Origin: JAWPMT01 sp965227935
GTDB lineage: Bacteria > Bacteroidota > Bacteroidia > Cytophagales > Cyclobacteriaceae
Assembly: GCA_965227935.1 (NCBI GenBank)
Contig: CBDDGS010000043.1
Coordinates: 682,001-746,000, forward strand
Reading direction: 5' to 3'
Length of the DNA: 64,000 bases
A model generated the notes under the pieces. It did not search any database. It was not told the origin of the DNA and saw only the letters and a program-made list of their open reading frames with translations. Below, one piece after another: positions 43,937-51,544 of the stretch. Position numbers and translations under genes: made by a program. Numbering within the stretch: the first letter of the stretch is position 1; every line of letters begins with the position of its first letter.

Positions 43937-44923
43937 TTATCCTCCTATGGTTGCCATGGACTCGGAGACCGGCAACTCCCCAGTGCGGCGATTCTCCGCT
44001 TCAAAGCCATCCTTCGCTCTGTTTTGCAAGGCATGGTGTAGGGACTGCTTCAGCTGATCATCAGAACTCGTTGATCGAATGATCTCTCGGAGGCTAAGAC
44101 CGCCCTTGTCATATAGACAAGTCTTCAACTCTCCCTGAGGTGTCACTCTTATTCGGTTGCATGAACCGCAGAAAGTGCGAGTATAAGCCGCTATGATCCC
44201 AAAAGAGCCCTTGTAGCCTTTGACTTGATAATTGCGGGAGGTGGATGCAGGAGGATCAGGGAGCTTTTCAATGTCATAGGATTCACTGATATGGTCGAGG
44301 ATCTTCTTCATCGGCCAGAAGGTGGCATTGCCCTGGCCGAGTGTGCCGTTGAAGGGCATCTCCTCAATGAACCGGACTGACACGTCACGATCCTTCGTCA
44401 ATTCGATCATCGGATGAATGTCCTCTATATTTTTTCCATCCATCACAACCATATTGATCTTGGTGCGAATGGATGATCCCACCAGCGTGTCGAACGTAGA
44501 CATCACCTGATCATAGAGATTGCGCCGAGTGATTTGGAAGAATCGCTCTTTGTCGAGGGTATCGAGGCTCAGATTGATGGACTTGATGCCCATTTTTTCC
44601 AGGTCCGCGATCCGATCCTCCGTGAAAGTGCCATTGGTAGTAATATGTATCTGCTCGATGGTAGGTTCTTTGGAGACGCGGTCCAAAAACTCCATGATCC
44701 CCTTTCGGACGAAAGGCTCACCACCGGTAATGCGCAACTTCGAGATACCCAACGAGCCGAATGCCCGGATCATCCGATACATTTCCTCGAAGGACAGCAG
44801 GTCTTCCCGATCTACATATTTGATCCCTTCTTCGGGCATGCAATAAAAGCAGCGGAGGTTGCAGCGGTCGGTTACCGCCAGGCGCATGTAGTTAATCGTA
44901 CGACCGTGATTGTCCTTCAGCAT
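43937..44923 (-). CDS. moaA: GTP 3',8-cyclase MoaA
   Basis: A 328-residue radical SAM enzyme from the ATG at 44923; the frame is open five codons further to a TTG. The N-terminal cluster motif is CNLRCFYC (CxxxCxxC), the SAM-binding GGEP is present, and the second cluster motif reads FCGSCNRIRVTPQGELKTC. The C terminus ends in Gly-Gly (ATIGG), as needed for insertion into the active site. MoaA converts GTP to the 3',8-cyclo intermediate, which MoaC turns into cyclic pyranopterin; moaC is not in this window. First gene of the minus-strand half of the Moco cluster. Confidence 0.96.
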   Translation of the reverse strand: MLKDNHGRTINYMRLAVTDRCNLRCFYCMPEEGIKYVDREDLLSFEEMYRMIRAFGSLGISKLRITGGEPFVRKGIMEFLDRVSKEPTIEQIHITTNGTFTEDRIADLEKMGIKSINLSLDTLDKERFFQITRRNLYDQVMSTFDTLVGSSIRTKINMVVMDGKNIEDIHPMIELTKDRDVSVRFIEEMPFNGTLGQGNATFWPMKKILDHISESYDIEKLPDPPASTSRNYQVKGYKGSFGIIAAYTRTFCGSCNRIRVTPQGELKTCLYDKGGLSLREIIRSTSSDDQLKQSLHHALQNRAKDGFEAENRRTGELPVSESMATIGG

Positions 44924-44940
44924 CGTTGTTGGGTGCAAAC

Positions 44941-44955
44941 GTTTAGTGAGTAAAC
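44941..44955. promoter_or_regulatory. dyad in the moaA-sufS divergent region
   Basis: GTTTA-GTGAG-TAAAC is a perfect 5-bp-arm dyad 18 bp in front of the moaA ATG and 57 bp in front of the sufS start. Its central place in an 88-bp divergent promoter region makes it a candidate operator for joint control. No known motif is recognised. Confidence 0.3.
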
Positions 44956-45011
44956 AACTCTTACTCTCGAATCGTTGTTTTCTTTACGTTGAAAATTAAA
45001 GCTACGCAGAT

Positions 45012-46217
45012 TTGGCTAATCGCTATAAGTCTTCTTTTCCGATTTTCGACAAGTATCCCTCACTGGTGTACCTGGACAATGCGGCTACTACGCAGAAGCC
45101 GCAAGCCGTCATTGATCGGATTACGCGCTTCTACTCCGAGGAGAATTCGAACATTCACAGGGGCGTCTACGACCTTTCCAATCAAGCAACAGACACCTAT
45201 GAAAATGTCCGACAGCAAGTCGCCAGTTTCATTGGTAGCAACAGCAAGGAATCCATAGCCTTCACTAAGGGCACAACGGAATCAATCAACATAGTCGCCA
45301 GATCATTTTTGGGTCCTGGTATCCAGCCCGGTGAGAATATTGTCGTCACGCTCATGGAGCATCACGCCAACTTGTTGCCCTGGCAGCAGCTGGCCCTTGA
45401 TCATCAAGTGGAACTGCGAGTGGCTTCGCTGACCTCAGCCGGAGATATCGACATGGACGCTCTGGCACGCATGATCGACGAAAACACGCGAATGGTGGCG
45501 GTCACCCATATCTCCAATACACTAGGTACGATCAACCCAATCGAGGAGATCATCACCTTATCACATGAAAAGGGTGCACCTGTGCTTGTGGATGCAGCGC
45601 AAAGTGTGGCGCACTACCCACTCAATGTCGCGGAGCTTGATTGTGACTTCCTCACATTTTCCGGCCACAAGATGTTTGGGCCCTTTGGGGTAGGCGTCCT
45701 TTACGCGCATCCGAAGTGGATCAAAGATATTCACCCGTACAACTATGGAGGTGGCATGATCCGCCAGGTGAGTGTGGACGGCTCTACATTTAGTGACTTC
45801 CCCAGAAACCTGGAAGCGGGCACGCCCAATGTAGCGGGTGTCGCCGGCCTGGGTGCCGCTGTCTCATATATCGAGTCGCTGGACAGGACAGCGGTGATCC
45901 AACACCTCGAACACCTCCTGGACTACGCCAAAAAGCGCCTGGGCTCACTGGAAGGCGTAACGCTACCTGCCAAGCCCTCTCAGCAATCCGGCATCGTCTC
46001 ATTCACCGTGACAGACGTGCACCCCCACGACGTGGCATCGGCTTTGAACAGAGAACAAATTGCGGTGCGCGCTGGCATGCATTGCACTCAGCCACTGCTG
46101 GATGAAATGGGATTGGGCGCGACTGTACGCGCGTCGTTCACGATCTACAATAGCCAAGAAGAAATAGACCTGCTCGCCGCAGCCCTGGAGGAACTCTACG
46201 CATTCTGGCATGACTAA
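45012..46217 (+). CDS. sufS: SufS-type cysteine desulfurase
   Basis: A 401-residue class II PLP enzyme. It starts at TTG 45012 because no ATG lies between an in-frame stop at 44997 and the conserved start region FPIFDKYPSLVYLDNAATTQKP. The PLP lysine is Lys220 in TFSGHKMFGP, and the persulfide-forming Cys358 lies in RAGMHCTQP. SufS removes sulfur from cysteine. It overlaps sufU by 8 bp, and moaD and moaE follow, so it probably supplies sulfur for the molybdopterin dithiolene, in addition to or instead of iron-sulfur clusters. Confidence 0.94.
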   Translation: MANRYKSSFPIFDKYPSLVYLDNAATTQKPQAVIDRITRFYSEENSNIHRGVYDLSNQATDTYENVRQQVASFIGSNSKESIAFTKGTTESINIVARSFLGPGIQPGENIVVTLMEHHANLLPWQQLALDHQVELRVASLTSAGDIDMDALARMIDENTRMVAVTHISNTLGTINPIEEIITLSHEKGAPVLVDAAQSVAHYPLNVAELDCDFLTFSGHKMFGPFGVGVLYAHPKWIKDIHPYNYGGGMIRQVSVDGSTFSDFPRNLEAGTPNVAGVAGLGAAVSYIESLDRTAVIQHLEHLLDYAKKRLGSLEGVTLPAKPSQQSGIVSFTVTDVHPHDVASALNREQIAVRAGMHCTQPLLDEMGLGATVRASFTIYNSQEEIDLLAAALEELYAFWHD

Positions 46218-46644
46218 AGAAGACATCAAGCAACGCTACAAAGAGTTCGTGCTTCCCGAAACACGAACGCCCTATCACTTCGAAATCCGCGAAGAAGCGT
46301 CCACGGAGTTGCTGGCTTACAACCCCCTGTGTGGGGACAAATACAAATTGTTTTTGGACGAGTCCGCGGTACCGGAGCAGGTCCACTACCATGGCATAGG
46401 GTGCGCGCTCTCGAAAGCATCGGGGTCCATGATGATCAAGGCTTTGGAGGGCAAGTCACAAAAAGAAGCCCAGGACTTCATCAGAGGATTTATCCGACAA
46501 GTAGCCGAAGGCACGCCTGACTCCGATCTCCCGGAAAATTTGCGGGTGCTCGTAGAACTAAAGAACTTTGAAGGGCGCGAGGATTGTATTACACTTATGT
46601 GGAAGGCGCTATTGACACACTTAGAAACTGAAGCTCAACAATGA
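46210..46644 (+). CDS. sufU: SufU-type sulfur acceptor
   Basis: A 144-residue IscU-like protein of the SufU branch. The zinc-site residues are Cys41, Asp43 (NPLCGD), Cys65 (GIGCALSKASGSMM) and Cys126 (REDCITLMW), in nearly the same positions as in Bacillus subtilis SufU. SufU takes the persulfide from SufS by zinc-ligand swapping. I first considered SufE, but SufE lacks this zinc motif. It overlaps sufS by 8 bp and moaD by 4 bp (ATGA). A dedicated SufS-SufU pair inside a Moco operon is uncommon for Bacteroidota as far as I know. Confidence 0.9.
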   Translation: MTKEDIKQRYKEFVLPETRTPYHFEIREEASTELLAYNPLCGDKYKLFLDESAVPEQVHYHGIGCALSKASGSMMIKALEGKSQKEAQDFIRGFIRQVAEGTPDSDLPENLRVLVELKNFEGREDCITLMWKALLTHLETEAQQ

Positions 46645-46883
46645 CCATTAAACTCGTGGCTTTTGGCATCGCCAAAGACATCTTACAACACTCACAAATG
46701 GAATTCGCAATGGAGGGAGATCCAAAGATTGCCGATCTGAAGCGGAGCCTGATTGAGCGGTATCCGGAATTCGAAAAACTTCGGAGCCTAAAGTTCGCTG
46801 TCAATGAGGACTATCAGGAAGACCACTACGAGCTCAGTGCTTCAGACGAGGTGGTCATCATCCCACCCGTAAGCGGCGGCTAA
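46641..46883 (+). CDS. moaD: molybdopterin synthase small subunit MoaD
   Basis: An 80-residue ubiquitin-fold protein ending in PVSGG, the Gly-Gly tail that is adenylylated by MoeB and turned into a thiocarboxylate. The pattern LVAFGIAKDIL, DLKRSLIERYPEF and AVNEDY fits MoaD. The ATG overlaps the sufU stop (ATGA), and moaE begins 1 bp after the stop, so the three proteins are made together. Confidence 0.92.
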   Translation: MTIKLVAFGIAKDILQHSQMEFAMEGDPKIADLKRSLIERYPEFEKLRSLKFAVNEDYQEDHYELSASDEVVIIPPVSGG

Positions 46884-46884
46884 T

Positions 46885-47301
46885 ATGATCGATATCCAAA
46901 TCCTTGATACTCCCCTCGAAGAGTCTGTATGCGTCGATGCCGTCAAGCATCCCGGCGCCGGGGGCATTACTGTTTTTATTGGTACCGTTCGCAATCAAAC
47001 CAAGGGCAAGGAAGTAATGCGGCTCGAGTTTGAAAGCTATGTCCCCATGGCAGAGAAAGAGATGCGCAAGATCGCCGAGCAGGTGGCGGAGAAATGGGGT
47101 GCGTTTCATGTGTCGATGCACCACCGCGTGGGTGTCTTAGACATCGGCGAAGTGCCTGTGATCATCGCGGTGTCGACTCCGCATCGTAAGGCGGCCTTTG
47201 AGGCGTGTGAATATGCTATCGACACGCTAAAAGAGACCGTGCCCATCTGGAAAAAGGAAGTCTTCGCCGATGGCGAGGTGTGGGTGGCGGCGCATCCGTA
47301 G
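46885..47301 (+). CDS. moaE: molybdopterin synthase catalytic subunit MoaE
   Basis: A 138-residue protein with the MoaE pattern: GAGGITVFIGTVRNQTKGKEVMRLEFESY, then MHHRVGVLDIGEVPVIIAVSTPHRKAAFEACEYAIDTLKETVPIWKKE. The conserved active-site lysines are in the RKAAF and IWKKE segments. With MoaD it converts cyclic pyranopterin to molybdopterin. Last gene of the plus-strand half; a 164-bp tandem repeat starts right after its TAG. Confidence 0.95.
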   Translation: MIDIQILDTPLEESVCVDAVKHPGAGGITVFIGTVRNQTKGKEVMRLEFESYVPMAEKEMRKIAEQVAEKWGAFHVSMHHRVGVLDIGEVPVIIAVSTPHRKAAFEACEYAIDTLKETVPIWKKEVFADGEVWVAAHP

Positions 47302-47304
47302 GAA

Positions 47305-47690
47305 GAGGTTTGGCGGTGCGTGAGGACACGAACCGAGGGAAAAGGCGATTGAGATTCCTGCATCGCATCACTGCCAGTCGAAACTTGCATTGTCGCAAAG
47401 CTCGCAGGAATGACGTCCATTTGGGAGCGGTAGGCCGTCGGCTGTGTACTACAGACCGTAGCGGTGGGCTAGGTTGGCGGTTCGTGAGGACACGAACCGA
47501 GGGAAAAGGCGATTGAGATTCCTGCATCGCATCACTGCCAGTCGAAACTTGCATTGTCGCAAAGCTCGCAGGAATGACGTCCATTTGAGAGCGGTAGGCC
47601 GTCGGCAGTGTACCACAGACCGTAGTGGTGGGCTAGGTTGGCAGTTCGTGAGGACACGAACCGAGGGAGAAGAAGCGGTTAAGACAGCGG
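47305..47690. repeat. 164-bp tandem repeat, two full copies plus a partial third
   Basis: TGAGGACACGAACCGAGGG occurs at 47321, 47485 and 47649, exactly 164 bp apart. The two full units are nearly identical, differing at a few bases; the third breaks off after about 45 bp. Each full unit holds an ATTCCTGC...GCAGGAAT hairpin (47354-47411 and 47518-47575) like the right half of the REP-like element at 11803. The high identity implies recent duplication. Confidence 0.9.
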
Positions 47691-47790
47691 TAACAAAAGG
47701 ATCACTGCGCCTGCGAAGTACTTCCGATCTATTTGGGTGCAATCATGCTCGTGTGGCGCCAGACCCGCTTTGCGCAGGTCTAGGCGCAAG

Positions 47791-47869
47791 GCCCGCCCTG
47801 AAGTAAGCGAAGGCCAAGTGCCACTCCAAGAGATATCGATTCACAATTCGCTACTTCGGGGCGCGCGGG
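47791..47869. repeat. inverted repeat downstream of the tandem repeat
   Basis: GCCCGCCCTGAAGTAAGCG and one to two further bases (47791-47811) pair with TTCGCTACTTCGGGGCGCG and following bases (47847-47869), with a few mismatches or one-base gaps. A smaller AGACC...GGTCT hairpin lies at 47761-47781. The arms are about 20 bp around a 35-bp centre; there is no T tract. Confidence 0.55.
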
Positions 47870-47891
47870 ATGGGGCGCTCCAAAATCTTAG

Positions 47892-49691
47892 CTACTTGCC
47901 AATCTTCCAGTCTTCGTCGGGTGTGCCTTTGAAGCAATTCGGTACCCGTGGAAAGTCCGAGGTGATCACGTAATAATAAGTGCCCTCGGGATACTCCGGT
48001 GTGACGCCAGTTCGGCCGTTGCACTCGTCGAGGTCTCCGAGTCCTTCGACGTACTCATAGTCCTGAATGTAGGTGCCATCGTAGGAGCCATCGGGAGCGG
48101 TCGTGCCATCGCCAGGACGAGTGCCGGACTTCAGTTGGTAGCTGGATGTGAGTTCCTTGATGGCGGTCGAGGCATTGTCAGCGGTCGTATAACTGTACTT
48201 GTAATAAATGGGATACCCGTCTGCGGCGAACCCATAGATGAGTGAGTGTCGTGATCCATCCTCTTCGTCCGCAAGTCCGACGATATCGCCGTGGTAGTGA
48301 TAGTTGCCCTGCGAGGTGACGTGCGCACCCCAGGCATCCAGATGGGTTTGGCCCTCCTCGGATACCTGTGCCTGCCACTCCCAGTTTTCCTCGCCGGTAC
48401 TCGGATTTTCCCAGGGCTTGAGGCCCATCGGGTGGAACTCTACGCCATTGATGGCCATCCCAAACTGCCAAAAGTTGTCATTGGACGGTGTAGGTCCACC
48501 CGTCTCATCGTAGACATAGGTGGTCGTCCCCGCCAATGCGGGCGTGAGATCGAGAACGCGCGTGACATTGGTCGCCGTGGGGTCAGCATTGGGGAAGCTG
48601 CCGGTCTCATGACTGGGGTACTGATTGGAGGTGATCGTACGCGTATCTGCCATGACGTCTACTTCGAAACAGACCTGGCTTTCCGTCGTGCTGGTGATCT
48701 CACACGATGCCGTTTCGTTCTCTGCGGAAGCAAAATCGTTGTCGTAAACATTGCTGCCAGTATAGGGGAAGATCTTGAAGTAATACACCGTCTGATCCTG
48801 CAGCAGGTCAACGGTGAAGGACGTGATCGAAGTGCCATTGTAAACAACCTGCTCATCTGTACCGATGTAAGTGGTGCTCGCGGCCGGATCCTCACCATCG
48901 GTGAGGTCTGTGAAGCTCTCTGAGGTATTGATCACAATCACATAACCATCCGCTCCCTCCGAGGCGCCCCATTGGTTGATCGTCAATGAAGTGCCGGTGC
49001 TCTCACCAAAAGAAACGGAGATTTGGACACCTCCCTGATTGACTGACACGAGGAATTCATCTGCCACTGTACCGCCATTGCCATCGTCGGCGGTCACGGT
49101 GACGGTGGAGGATCCCGCGGCCACTTCTGTGATGGTCAACTCTGCGCCGCTTACTGCGACAGTGACGACGCCGGTTTCGCTGGAAGTGGCAGTCAATGTC
49201 AAATTGTCTCCCTCCGCATCAGAGAACGTCGCAGATAGATCTACGGTCTCTGTAGCAAATCCTACCTCCAGAGTGAGGTCGGCCAGCTCGTTGGCCAATG
49301 AGGGCGGCGCATTGACCTCTATGGCCACCTGGAACTCATCTGATACGGTCCCCCCTTTGCTGTCATTGGCGGTGACCATGATATTGACCATACCCGAACC
49401 TCGCTCATTGATCGTGAGCGTAGTCCCAGAAATATTGACTGAGACTACCTGTGGATTGGATGAAGTGGCTGTGAGCGTGAGATCATCGCCGTTCGGGTCA
49501 GAGAAGACACCCGAGAGGTTGACCGGCTGGGTAGCAAAGCCACCTTCCAAGGAAAGGTCCGGCAGCGGATTGGATACGACCGGCGCTTCATTGGGCTCAT
49601 CGGGCTCATCTTCGGAGCAGGCAATGATCCAGCCCATGATAACGAATGGTAGCAATACTTTTAGGAAGGGAAAAGGGTAGCGTCTGCGCAT
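47892..49691 (-). CDS. YHYH-domain lipoprotein with Ig/cadherin-like repeats
   Basis: A 599-residue lipoprotein (lipobox GWIIAC, Cys25). Two adjacent ~85-residue Ig/cadherin-like repeats share the pattern LADLTLEVGFATETVDLSATFSDAEGDNLTLTATSS, spanning about 38-205. A fibronectin-like segment (about 210-320) follows, then a YHYH domain (about 325-599) with GVEFHPMGLKPWENP, WGAHVTSQGNYHYHGDIVG, YGFAADGYPIYY and the final TYYYVITSDFPRVPNCFKG. YHYH proteins are secreted and of unknown activity; the histidines suggest metal binding. It is probably displayed on the cell surface. Confidence 0.88.
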   Translation of the reverse strand: MRRRYPFPFLKVLLPFVIMGWIIACSEDEPDEPNEAPVVSNPLPDLSLEGGFATQPVNLSGVFSDPNGDDLTLTATSSNPQVVSVNISGTTLTINERGSGMVNIMVTANDSKGGTVSDEFQVAIEVNAPPSLANELADLTLEVGFATETVDLSATFSDAEGDNLTLTATSSETGVVTVAVSGAELTITEVAAGSSTVTVTADDGNGGTVADEFLVSVNQGGVQISVSFGESTGTSLTINQWGASEGADGYVIVINTSESFTDLTDGEDPAASTTYIGTDEQVVYNGTSITSFTVDLLQDQTVYYFKIFPYTGSNVYDNDFASAENETASCEITSTTESQVCFEVDVMADTRTITSNQYPSHETGSFPNADPTATNVTRVLDLTPALAGTTTYVYDETGGPTPSNDNFWQFGMAINGVEFHPMGLKPWENPSTGEENWEWQAQVSEEGQTHLDAWGAHVTSQGNYHYHGDIVGLADEEDGSRHSLIYGFAADGYPIYYKYSYTTADNASTAIKELTSSYQLKSGTRPGDGTTAPDGSYDGTYIQDYEYVEGLGDLDECNGRTGVTPEYPEGTYYYVITSDFPRVPNCFKGTPDEDWKIGK

Positions 49692-49861
49692 AGCTGATAC
49701 AAATGAAAAAAATCAATTCAAACGTACGATGGAGGCGCTTTCCTACCCAAAAAAATGGCTGGACGGGAGCAATGACCATCCCAACAGGGATGAGTTAAAA
49801 TGAATAGGCAACATCATGGAACATGGCCGTTACCAGAGGCTAACAACACGTCCTAACGGGG

Positions 49862-50278
49862 CTAGACCAATGCCGGCCGACCATTGATTCTGTCAATACC
49901 AGACTGGAGCACATCATCCCACTCTTCCAGTAGCTCCCAGTTGATCTTTTTGTCGTGCCTTTTGATTGTATTGAGTAGGGCCACCTTCCAGTTGTCGTAC
50001 ATCCAGTAGGGTATGTCCATATGGGCTTTTCCGTGGCTGCGGCCTATTTTGTCAAGCTTGGTTGCTGCAGTTTGTCGACCACCAGCGTACATGATCATGA
50101 ACGAAAGACCTGATTTGAGCAGCTCCTTTTGATGCTGGAAGTCTGTATTGCGGAATTTATCTCGGATCTCGTTGGACGACTGTGTGAAGGCCCTGTAAAA
50201 ATCGTCGAGGAATCCGGGCGAAAGGGTGCAGCGTCCAAAGCTTCTTTGTACATCTGCACGGGTTCTGTTGTCAACCAT
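49862..50278 (-). CDS. single-domain globin
   Basis: A 138-residue protein aligned by eye to the globin domain of E. coli flavohaemoglobin. LDDFYRAFTQSSNEIRDKFRNTD matches its B-CD region with Tyr28 (B10) and Phe42 (CD1). HQKELLKSGL places Gln50 at E7, and KLDKIGRSH gives proximal His82 (F8), followed by the YWMYDNWKVALLNTI helix. Tyr-B10 plus Gln-E7 is the pocket of flavohaemoglobins and many globin-coupled sensors. No reductase or signalling domain is fused. It may bind O2 or NO. It is divergent from a LuxR-type regulator gene, 175 bp between starts. Confidence 0.75.
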   Translation of the reverse strand: MVDNRTRADVQRSFGRCTLSPGFLDDFYRAFTQSSNEIRDKFRNTDFQHQKELLKSGLSFMIMYAGGRQTAATKLDKIGRSHGKAHMDIPYWMYDNWKVALLNTIKRHDKKINWELLEEWDDVLQSGIDRINGRPALV

Positions 50279-50353
50279 GCCAGAATAAGGTTTTGTAGTT
50301 GTACTGATTGATTCCTTGGGTGCTTTAGTGTTTACAACATAGTTATCAAATCG

Positions 50354-50368
50354 TTATATGTTATATAA
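50354..50368. promoter_or_regulatory. AT-rich dyad between globin and LuxR genes
   Basis: TTATAT-GTT-ATATAA is a perfect 6-bp-arm dyad 76 bp upstream of the globin start. It could be an operator in the shared promoter region; its AT-rich nature makes chance occurrence fairly likely. Confidence 0.3.
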
Positions 50369-50418
50369 TGACGAACCTCATGTCCGGGAATGATATTGCG
50401 ATCTTGACATGTTAGCGG

Positions 50419-50449
50419 TTGGTTTGCGTGCCCGAGCCCACTAGATTTG
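50419..50449 (+). promoter_or_regulatory. candidate promoter of the membrane LuxR gene
   Basis: TTG (50419-50421) and TAGATTTG (50442-50449) are 20 nt apart, fitting the Bacteroidota -33/-7 layout. The predicted transcription start falls at about the ATG at 50454, so the transcript would be leaderless or the true start codon lies downstream. Confidence 0.35.
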
Positions 50450-50453
50450 GCGC

Positions 50454-50864
50454 ATGTGGCGACTTGTCATTCGATACGGCCTGTTGATCGCGGCGGTGGG
50501 ATTGCTTCTCCAACTTTCCAAGTATGTGCTCGTGCCGTTTTTGGATCGTGAAGAGCTGGTCTTTACAGGCTATGCGATTGCCATCGTCGCTGTGGTTGTG
50601 CTGGTGCTACAGCTCAAGGGACGACGGAGCGGCATCGAGTATAGTGCGCCGCCAGAAATCCTTAACAAACTCGGGATCAGTCAACGAGAACTTGAGGTCT
50701 TGAAAGCAATGTCTAATGGCTTCAGCAACAAGCAGATCGCGGATAAGCTATTTATCTCCGAAAGTACTGTCAAGACGCATGTCTCCAATTTGCTTTCTAA
50801 ACTCCACGCCAAGAGGCGTACTGAGGCCATCCACAAAGCCCGCGACTACCGATTAATTGAGTAG
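50454..50864 (+). CDS. membrane-anchored LuxR-type regulator
   Basis: A 136-residue protein with two N-terminal membrane helices (about 5-25 and 36-55) and a C-terminal LuxR/NarL helix-turn-helix (about 72-136, ISQRELEVLKAMSNGFSNKQIADKLFISESTVKTHVSNLLSKL). There is no receiver domain. In Bacteroidota such small two-helix LuxR proteins are often encoded next to DUF4199 membrane proteins, as here (91 bp downstream). It may respond to a membrane state and control its neighbours. Regulation of the divergent globin is possible but not shown. Confidence 0.9.
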   Translation: MWRLVIRYGLLIAAVGLLLQLSKYVLVPFLDREELVFTGYAIAIVAVVVLVLQLKGRRSGIEYSAPPEILNKLGISQRELEVLKAMSNGFSNKQIADKLFISESTVKTHVSNLLSKLHAKRRTEAIHKARDYRLIE

Positions 50865-50955
50865 GTCGAAAGGACCAATCCTTCAAATCCTACTTTAGTA
50901 TGAGTAGATTTTCGGGGCCGTCTGGTTACTTCGATCAAAAAAAATCGCAGCAGAT

Positions 50956-51474
50956 ATGAAAAAGTTTATTCTTCGCAACGGACTCTATAGTGCAGGTTTC
51001 CTTCTAGCAGTCAGCCTTCTACTTTTTGTGGCCATGGGAGGCGCCTCCGGATCCAGCGATAATTATGGCATGGGCGAGATCTTTGGGTGGCTGAGTATCG
51101 TCCTGTCCTTGTCTTTCATCTTCCTCGGCATCCATCAATACCGACGTGAAAATGAAGGGCCGATCACTTTTGGCCAGGTACTGAAGATGGGATTGCTCAT
51201 TTCCCTCTTCCCTTCAGTGTTGTTCGCACTTTACAACATCTTTTACATTGAGGTGTTGGATCCCCAGTTCTTTGAGAAGTACTACGATTATCAACTGGAG
51301 CAGGCCCTGGCCACGGCCAACCCGTCAGAACATGCCGAAATAGAAAAGACCATGGCAGCGGAATATACCTCCTTCGCCAACGTACCCTTTCAGACGTTTC
51401 TCATGTTCGCTTCGGTATTCTTGATTGGGACCGTCATGAGTGTCATCTCAGGTCTGGTATTCTCCAGGAAATGA
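50956..51474 (+). CDS. DUF4199-type membrane protein
   Basis: A 172-residue protein with four membrane helices (about 8-30, 42-62, 72-98 and 145-168). The pattern RNGLYSAGFLL, GIHQYRRENEGPITFGQVLKMGLLIS and NIFYIEVLDPQFFEKYYDYQLEQAL is that of DUF4199. The function of the family is unknown. It follows the membrane LuxR gene and ends in a strong terminator; the pair is probably one transcription unit. Confidence 0.85.
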   Translation: MKKFILRNGLYSAGFLLAVSLLLFVAMGGASGSSDNYGMGEIFGWLSIVLSLSFIFLGIHQYRRENEGPITFGQVLKMGLLISLFPSVLFALYNIFYIEVLDPQFFEKYYDYQLEQALATANPSEHAEIEKTMAAEYTSFANVPFQTFLMFASVFLIGTVMSVISGLVFSRK

Positions 51475-51499
51475 GAGTTAGCAATCACTAGTATCAAAA

Positions 51500-51530
51500 A
51501 AAGCCCGGGCATTTTACCCGGGCTTTCTTC
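51500..51530. terminator. bidirectional intrinsic terminator
   Basis: AAAGCCCGGG, a 7-nt loop, CCCGGGCTTT: a perfect 10-bp stem flanked by A and T tracts on both sides. It lies between convergent genes (DUF4199 on plus, BNR-repeat protein on minus) and can serve both. Confidence 0.9.
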
Positions 51531-51544
51531 ATTGCTTTTTCAGT

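Larger units (their letters stand above)
47302..47891. other. 590-bp gene-free stretch made mostly of repeats
   Basis: No gene is supported. The first ~385 bp are the 164-bp tandem repeat; the rest contains AGACC/GGTCT and longer inverted repeats. Open frames on both strands through the repeat repeat themselves and have arginine/proline-rich, non-protein-like composition. Confidence 0.7.

Noticed and set aside
46210..46644. SufE assignment for the gene after sufS
   Set aside because: The Cys41/Asp43/Cys65/Cys126 zinc site and the IscU-like pattern identify SufU instead.
47305..47690. Possible CRISPR-like array
   Set aside because: The period is 164 bp, units are repeated in full without unique spacers, and no cas genes are nearby.
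47280..47806. Open frames on both strands through the tandem repeat
   Set aside because: They repeat with the DNA unit, are rich in Arg and Pro, resemble no protein family and lie opposite one another.
48291..48923. 210-codon plus-strand frame opposite the YHYH gene
   Set aside because: Antisense shadow of a clear lipoprotein gene.
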